From Phellopilus nigrolimitatus (taxonomy: Eukaryota > Basidiomycota > Agaricomycetes > Hymenochaetales > Hymenochaetaceae): a stretch of DNA of 64,000 bases. The stretch is taken from assembly GCA_021029095.1 (NCBI GenBank), contig JAJOHG010000002.1:372001-436000 (forward strand), in the 5' to 3' direction. Positions 57,857 to 64,000 of this stretch are shown here, in pieces. The notes beneath the pieces were generated by a model. That model was not told the origin of the DNA, did not search any database, and saw only the letters and a program-made list of their open reading frames with translations. Each line of letters begins with the position of its first letter. Within the stretch, counting starts at the first letter, position 1. Position numbers and translations under genes: made by a program.

Positions 57857-60814
57857 ATGGACGGTATTCGCTTTATCCTAGAAGACCCACAGGCAGCGAA
57901 CTCTAGACAGAAGAAACGCTCTCGTCTAGTCACTGCATGCGATACCTGGTATGTCCCCCACCCCCCATGTATATGCACACCATTATTGACAGCCTTTGTT
58001 CAACTTTCCTTACACTGCAGCCGCGCGAAGAAAATCAAATGTCACCAGTCTCCGGGCACCGGCAAATGCGAGGCTTGCAGACTATCGAAAAGCGCGTGCC
58101 GCTTTCGTGACCGCGAACGCTACCACGCGCAGCGTTCAGGCAGCATTTCAGCATCGAGCTCGACCTTCAATCCCTCTGACAGCGAGGACTCCCAGTCGTT
58201 TACTGATTCTCCAAACTTTGTCGCGCGACGCGCGACGCTCCCTACCTTTAGTCACTGTCAAGCGCAACATGGACGGTCTTCATCCTTACCACCTGCTCTT
58301 CCCCGTCTTCCTGATGCCATGGCATATCGTTCTGGGAGTCCCAGCAGCGAGATTGGGCCCCAGCGCGTAAGGAAATCTCACTCTCGGTATGTCTAGTTCT
58401 TTTTCTTTGTTTTGGTTGGCAGCGACACTGAGTTCCTTTTCCCCTTTGTTTTGCTAGGCGAAATATTGGACCTGTGGCGTCGTTGGATTATGCGCACCTG
58501 CATGATGGTCGCCATTCTGGTCATTCCACGCCGGCGTTTCATGGCATCTCTCCCCTTGCTGGCTTTCGTGACCTCGCGATCGACGATTATACCCGAAGCA
58601 TGCAGAACTACTTCGATTCATCGCGCCCCGGCTTCCCTTCCCCTAAGTACATGGAGCTCGCCCTTGATCTCTTCTCCGACAATTTTGGAAACCGTTTCCT
58701 CTTTCTGCATCACGACGCTCTTCGCCACACCATGATGGAGCAGGCACTCCCTGCTCCATTCGCGAACTGCATTGCGGCTTTATCCCTCAGGTTGGTGTAT
58801 TCCATCACTTCTATCCAGAATGATACTGACCTCCGAGAATGCAAATGTAACGCAACAGATTTTGTCATTCAATCGAAATCGGGGGACCTTCTCGCCTTCA
58901 TTTGGGGGATCCATACCTCGAGATGGCGAAGGTAAGGGACTACCCTTCGTCCCTGTTTCTGTACTCAATCTTCCCTCATCTGTTGTGCAGGACCTCATCG
59001 TGCCGCTAGTTTACAGTCCTTCCGTAGAGAACCTACATTCCTTATTACTTTTATCTTGGAGCGAATACGGGACTGGTAGGGAGAATGGCCTCAACCTTTA
59101 TAGTGCCGTGAGTTTCTCTTCGTTTTCCATCGTGTTTCCGTATTCAAAACCTTCGTTATAAGTTGGCCGTGCAGATGGCTACAGAGCTCTGTCTCGGCAA
59201 TGAAGAGACAATACAGTCTCTTCCCACCGACCACGAACAGATGGACCTTCGCCAGACATGGTGGAGCGTTGTAATTCTGGACATCATCTCGTCTTGGGGT
59301 AAGTTTTCTTTCGAATGTAAATCTGATTACTCGCTGACTGGTCACTTTAGTAACTGGTAATCCGGCGAATCTGAGCCTTCAAGGATGCACAATCGCTTTA
59401 CCCCGGTCGTCCTTTTTGTCTTCTGACCCATCTTCGCTTCCCATTCTACCCTATCTCACCCTGTACGAGCTCCTCGGTCTTCGGGACAATATGCTACATA
59501 TCGTGAACTTCAGCTTCAATATGAACACGCACCAGAACCAGGAAGTGGAACTGCAGTGAGTCTATCGCATCTGGCATAGAGAAATTCTCACTTTACTCAC
59601 TCCTGCTTCAGCGATATTCGATCTCGTCTACTATCTATTCAGCTGTCTCTCCCCCCTCATCTGGAATTCAATGCCGTAAATCTGCGTCGTGCTACCCAAG
59701 AACACCAGGAGACTGTCTTCATATTCCTTCATTTGATTCTCAACTCTCTCATTGCAATGAGTCATTGCCCTTCATTATTCCGTTCGCTACCCAACTCCGC
59801 GCGCATGCCGGATGTTGTAATCTCGGTACGTTTGTGAACACCGAGTCTGTTGATCATCTGCTAAGACGTTATCGTTTCAGTCTGCACGCACAATTCTTGA
59901 CGTTGTTGTGATGGTAGAGCAAGTTGATATGCGCGCAGTCGCTGCTATCCCGTTCCTTGACTTCCCCTTGGCAATTGCCGCTCGTGCGTTTGCCATGGAA
60001 AGCCGAACGGAGCAGGAACTTTCTACGCCGCAGAAGCACATGTCGAGTGCCTCCCGCGGGCGCTTCGCTGAAGTCAACCATGGAGTATGCAACAATATTC
60101 TGACGCGCTTGGCAGAGTAAGCAAGGTTTTTGTTATTTCATTTAACAGTTTGCTAATTATTGCATTTATCAGGCACTGGGGTAACGTTCATAATGTTCAA
60201 ATGGCCGTACAGTCCGGAACAGTTTGGACCTACATCAGTCCCATACAGCAGAGTCCCGTGGCTATCCCCTCCGCGCTAGGTACGAACCCGGTCGCTCAAT
60301 TCTTGTACAGAAAAGGGAATACTGATCGTTGTCTGAAATTGCAGATCTGCACGGAGTTGACCACTACGCCCATGTTCCTCACTTGTCAGACGAGCAGCAT
60401 GAACTCGCGTTGAGCTACTCGGACAGCGAACTGTCCCGGGAGCCGTCTCCGCTTTTGTTTGATTTCCCAAGCTTGCTCAACACGTCTACCAATCAGCGTA
60501 TGGTCGATCCAGATCAATTGCAACGCCCTTCGTCTGATCCGACTCCGACGACTATGCTTCCACCTGTTTCAATCGCTTCTGGGGGTGTCGCGACTTACGA
60601 GGACCTAACGAACTACATGAGGCCTTACTCCAACGACAGCCGCTCTTCTCCGGGCCAAGACGTCGAATACTTCTCCGTGATGCAGGCGAACGAATGCCTA
60701 CCAACTTCGGTCTACAACGGAGAGGGACATCATGATGTTGGCATTGCCTCGCCTTTCCCGCCCTCGCCGTGGTATGTTGATCATTCCTACGATGTGCCGG
60801 TCTTCAATTTCTGA
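57857..60814 (+). CDS. Zn(2)-Cys(6) fungal transcription factor
   Basis: Nuclear DNA-binding regulator. Eleven exons: 57857-57948, 58021-58386, 58458-58790, 58859-58931, 58991-59107, 59175-59298, 59351-59555, 59612-59825, 59881-60116, 60173-60279, 60345-60814; 778 residues. The binuclear zinc cluster (residues 28-58) is split by intron 1, whose removal restores the second Cys: ACDTCRAKKIKCHQ, then KCEACRLSKSACRF. A Ser-rich linker follows. The fungal-specific trans-acting domain spans roughly residues 200-560 (FGNRFLFLHHDAL, SPSVENLHSLLLLSWSEYG, QMDLRQTWWSVVILD). The C-terminus is acidic and Ser/Pro-rich, as in an activation domain. No target genes are evident nearby. Confidence 0.94.
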
Positions 60815-62427
60815 CAAAAATCTCAGGCTTCTTTCTTAAATTCCTCTCTTGCGTTTGATATTTCACGTTTCTTATTGCACATACTTTCCGCCTTCAACTT
60901 CGATTTCTCGGCGAATCTGTCTGAATTATTACTGAATTATTAAACTGCCACCATCGTTTCCTTTTTTTTTTTTTTTTTTGCTTTGACTTTAATGTTGTTT
61001 ATGGTTTCAGCGCCGCCTACAATCACCCATTTTTTTATGTGTTTCAAACCATGTTTTCTTTTTTTTCTTTTCCAAAAGACATTTCGTCGGCTTGTGCTCT
61101 CATCATTGTACTATAGACTATTTAACAACCGCCTGGGGTTGAAGCAAGTCGTCGTTATACCATGCATCTAGGATCCTATGTACCCTTCTGTTAAAAATCG
61201 CTTTGAATGCATAAGAATGTACGAGCAATCTACTTCTAGCGTACTCTATATCTACTATGTTTACTTGCAAGGCCCTTTTCTCAACTGTCCCTGGATTTCA
61301 TTATCGAAGCATCATGATCATCAACTATAAAGATCGTCAGAAGTTATGGATTGACACTAGCGTAGAAGTCTGAAGCTGTACTTCTTCTCTCTTCTATCCT
61401 AGCTTTGCCGTCTCATTGCTTGATCCGCGGACGCATTTCTCTGATGCGATTCAATGAGGTACGACAACATGTGTTACACTCAAATTCTGAATTTCCTTGT
61501 GCCGTCGCGCAATCAGTACCGACTCGTGATTCAAGTTTCTTTGCCGATTTGCAGCAGTACATGTGAAATGTGGATTCGGTCTCAGTGGTCTGCAGTGAAG
61601 CCGCGTGGGAAAGTCACCAGCCACATTCCAAATTCATGTTTATGTCGGATCCTGCAAGGATCCCGAATGTTGAGAATATTTAGCTTATGTGAGCTTGATG
61701 TGTCATTGTTCGGAGTTTGAAAAGTTTTCGTAGCGTAGTTTTACTGTACGGACGCGCATAGAGCCGTCTTTTCGTGCGTTTACTACGGGTTTTACGATAT
61801 ACTTGGATTCACACCGCTTCGTCGTCGCACCCGAAGTTCCCAAAATCCAATACCGAATTTATTCATTCATTTCCTTTTTTCATAAGCGGCATTTCTTATT
61901 TATTCCACAGAGTCTACCAGCCGAGCTCTGTTGGAATAAACCAATATCACTATAGACCCCTCATACCTTTAATATTTACACAATCTACAGACTTTCAGTT
62001 TTTCTGACTGCATAGAATTATAACAGAGTCAATCTTAGGAACCACGCTAAAAACTCTTGCACAGGTCTTATTTGTTTTTTGCATCCGGAAATGCGTCGCG
62101 CGATGGCAATCAGGTTTGCTTGGAAACTGATCATTTTTTGTGGCTGCTACGATTCACCGGGCGGCTGTGTTCAAGGCGCTTCAAAGCAGGTGTCCCTTTT
62201 GAAAGTGATAGAACTTAAGATGTGTTCCAATCTCCGCCTTTCTACGACCAATCGTCGTGGTGTCAATGTCCTATATGTGCGGTTGGGTTCGGAATAGTCT
62301 TCAGACTTGTTTCGCGGGGTCTCTGCTTTCCAGGCTATAGTCGGAGGCATTATCTCGCCCCGCTCCTGGTTCCAAACCTACTCAAATCTATTGAAGTAAG
62401 CCGCGGGACTTGACGCGTTTCAAACTA
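60815..62427. other. Intergenic region after the transcription factor gene
   Basis: AT-rich with an 18-base T run at 60962-60979; no gene or RNA supported. Confidence 0.5.
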
Positions 62428-62610
62428 CAGTGGAACCTCCCATATTGCATCTCTCTCATAATGCATAACCTCCCATAATGCATAGATCCGAGTTTCCACC
62501 AGGTCGGTAGATAGAAAATCTTTATATGATAATGCATAAAATTATATATGCATAATGCATAGCCAATTTGAGTAAATTAAATATGGATATGCATTATGCG
62601 AGGTCAGTTG
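62428..62610. mobile_element. Second copy of the inner MITE, truncated by LTR insertion
   Basis: Starts CAGTGGAACCTCCC after a TA at 62426-62427 and follows, in inverted orientation, the right 175 bp of the element at 4673-5279 almost base for base. The homology stops at 62610, exactly where the LTR begins. Confidence 0.88.
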
Positions 62611-63017
62611 TGTTAGAGCACACCACAAACCAAAAGGCTGAGGCGCAAACTCCAAAGCACAAGACGACAAGGAGAGAGAATGCTGAGCTGACTTAGAAGG
62701 GGATCACACTTTGTGGTGGAGATTCTAAGAGAACTCGATTGAGCCTCCCAGATGTTTATTGCCTCTTTATATACTAAAACCTAGTGCGCACAGACCAAGC
62801 AGTACACTACCTAATATGGTTACATTAGTGGAGCGAGTGGAGCTAATGATGTCATAGATGATGTCACCGTCGATGATGTCACTATGATGTCATGGTCTAG
62901 ACTATGATGTCATGATGACGTCATTGTAGAACGCTCTAGGCTATCATGTGACTCTAAATGCTGAGAGGCCGCAAGTTCAAGACAAGGTAAGGGAAAATTA
63001 AAATACGTGTCATAACA
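62611..63017 (-). mobile_element. 3' LTR of a Ty3/Gypsy retrotransposon
   Basis: 407 bp bounded by TGTTA at the left and TAACA at the right, the usual TG...CA LTR ends. It lies directly after (minus strand) a polypurine tract and the integrase stop codon, so it is the downstream LTR. It inserted into a MITE. Confidence 0.85.
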
Positions 63018-63030
63018 TCACCCCCTCTTT
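63018..63030 (-). promoter_or_regulatory. Polypurine tract (plus-strand primer site)
   Basis: On the minus strand AAAGAGGGGGTGA abuts the first TG of the LTR, as needed for plus-strand DNA priming in LTR retroelements. It overlaps the stop codon of the pol frame. Confidence 0.8.
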
Positions 63031-64000
63031 AAGGATCGACTTCCAGACGATTGACAAAGTTGGTTGGAGTGGATGTGAAATTCTCATAAGGGCGGAAATT
63101 CAAGGCTTGGAAATCAGCTAGGCTGATGGACCGTGGCGCTGCTGGGTATCGTTTATAGAATTCTTTTATAAGTTTTTGTGACCCTTTGCAGTTTTCCTCT
63201 GGTTCCCAAGTATTGTTTTCATCCGTGTACCCTTTCCATTTGACTAGGAATTCCAACTTGTTTCTGCGTCGTCTAGCATCCAAAATTTCCTCTACTTCAT
63301 AATCCTTCTCTTCTCCTACTTCTATGGGTGGAGGTGGAGCGGCTCTTTGTCCAGGGATACTGGCAGCGGTGTGCAGGTGAATGCGCGAGACATTTACAAC
63401 AGGATGTATTTTTATAGTGTTTGGGAGACGAAGTTGTACAGCATTTGGAGAAATGATACGCGTTATGGGGTATGGACCAATTCTTTTCTCAGCGAGTTTT
63501 CTAGAAGGTCGGTTTATTTTGAGGTTTGTGGTGTCTAACCAGACCTTATCTCCTACTTTGTATTTTGGAGCATCTCCTCGCCTTTGGTCCGCGTACTTCC
63601 GCATTTCCTCTTTTGCCTTTTCCAATGCTGACTTTGCTTCCTCATGTATTCCTTTCATCCGATTTGCAAAGTCATCTGCCGCTTCTACTTTAGCATCCCT
63701 TCGCACTTCAAAACCCATGCGTGGATTTCTTCCATAAACAGAGAAGAACGGGGAGATCTTTGTGGCTGTCTGTACTTTGTTGTTGTATGCAAATTCAGCC
63801 ATAGCAGTCCAGGATGGCCAATTTTCTTGGCGATGATCAACAAACATCCTTAAATACTGCTCGATCTCTTGATTCATCCGTTCTGTTTGTCCATCTGTTT
63901 GTGGATGATATGCTGTGGACAGCTTGGTCTTGATCCCCAAAATGCTATTCAATTCTTTCATGAATGCTGATGCAAATTGTGGACCCCGATCCGAGATTAC
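63029..64000 (-). CDS. Ty3/Gypsy chromovirus pol, C-terminal part: integrase and chromodomain
   Basis: Open to the window edge, 323 residues seen. SDRGPQF holds the second catalytic Asp of the DDE integrase core, and HPQTDGQTERMNQ the catalytic Glu. An Arg/Lys-rich zinc-free C-terminal module (YKVGDKVWLDTTNLK, GPYPITRI, HPVVNVSRIHL) follows. A chromodomain (about residues 234-271: YEVEEILDARRR, FLVKWKGY, TWEPEENC) ends it; in chromoviruses this domain directs insertion to heterochromatin. The visible frame has no stop or frameshift, suggesting a fairly young copy. Gag, protease and reverse transcriptase lie beyond the window. Confidence 0.95.
   Translation of the reverse strand, partial: VISDRGPQFASAFMKELNSILGIKTKLSTAYHPQTDGQTERMNQEIEQYLRMFVDHRQENWPSWTAMAEFAYNNKVQTATKISPFFSVYGRNPRMGFEVRRDAKVEAADDFANRMKGIHEEAKSALEKAKEEMRKYADQRRGDAPKYKVGDKVWLDTTNLKINRPSRKLAEKRIGPYPITRIISPNAVQLRLPNTIKIHPVVNVSRIHLHTAASIPGQRAAPPPPIEVGEEKDYEVEEILDARRRRNKLEFLVKWKGYTDENNTWEPEENCKGSQKLIKEFYKRYPAAPRSISLADFQALNFRPYENFTSTPTNFVNRLEVDP

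Noticed and set aside
1..64000. CRISPR arrays, rRNA operon, bacterial operon or secondary-metabolite cluster
   Set aside because: No spaced repeats, rRNA sequence, polyketide/NRPS/terpene genes or operon structure seen; the intron-rich genes are nuclear fungal.

Overview
This window is nuclear DNA of a filamentous basidiomycete, most likely an Agaricomycete. The genes are split by many 45-70 bp GT-AG introns and are packed on both strands. The protein families are typical fungal ones: a Zn(2)-Cys(6) regulator, a Pho80-type cyclin, a Ran1-like kinase, an FHS-family sugar/H+ symporter, fungal Med1 and a fungal TPT-type sugar-phosphate transporter. A U24-type snoRNA sits in a RACK1 intron. All exon structures were assembled by hand from reading frame, splice consensus and family knowledge. 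Each complete model closes in frame.

Layout. 1-7.8 kb: three tandem copies of a secreted type-B carboxylesterase. The first is cut by the window edge; a pair of nested TA-flanked inverted-repeat DNA elements separates copies 2 and 3. 8.0-8.7 kb: GOT1 (Golgi traffic). 9.0-11.3 kb (minus): FHS/FucP-like MFS transporter with 15 exons. 12.2-13.3 kb: acidic orphan protein. 13.7-15.3 kb: FAD monooxygenase. 15.7 kb: tRNA-Gly(GCC). 16.5-18.0 kb (minus): mitochondrial calcium uniporter MCU. 20.6-25.6 kb (minus): a 1494-residue Ser-rich protein with a coiled coil and a C-terminal membrane segment. 26.1-27.4 kb (minus): Bax-inhibitor-1 family protein with two micro-exons. 28.5-29.5 kb (minus): MTH1-like Nudix hydrolase. 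31.1-31.7 kb (minus) and 32.4-33.8 kb (plus): ribosomal protein uL11 and a Pho80-like cyclin, divergently arranged. 36.6-41.8 kb: a very GC-rich Ran1-type kinase. 47.2-50.1 kb: Mediator Med1. 50.9-52.2 kb (minus): RACK1 with an intronic U24 C/D snoRNA. 54.7-56.3 kb: TPT-family transporter. 57.9-60.8 kb: Zn2Cys6 transcription factor. 62.4-64 kb: a copy of the inner inverted-repeat element, broken by a Ty3/Gypsy chromovirus whose 3' LTR, polypurine tract and integrase/chromodomain C-terminus are visible.

Most genes are unrelated housekeeping genes that simply neighbour each other; I see no secondary-metabolite cluster. The recently active parts are the esterase array (tandem duplication, patchwork gene conversion, a promoter micro-inversion, element insertion with a recognisable empty site in a paralogue) and the nested transposon/retrotransposon insertion at the right edge. 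Gene-poor stretches at 33.8-36.6 kb and 41.8-47.2 kb flank the GC-rich kinase gene and are rich in simple repeats and long homopolymers.
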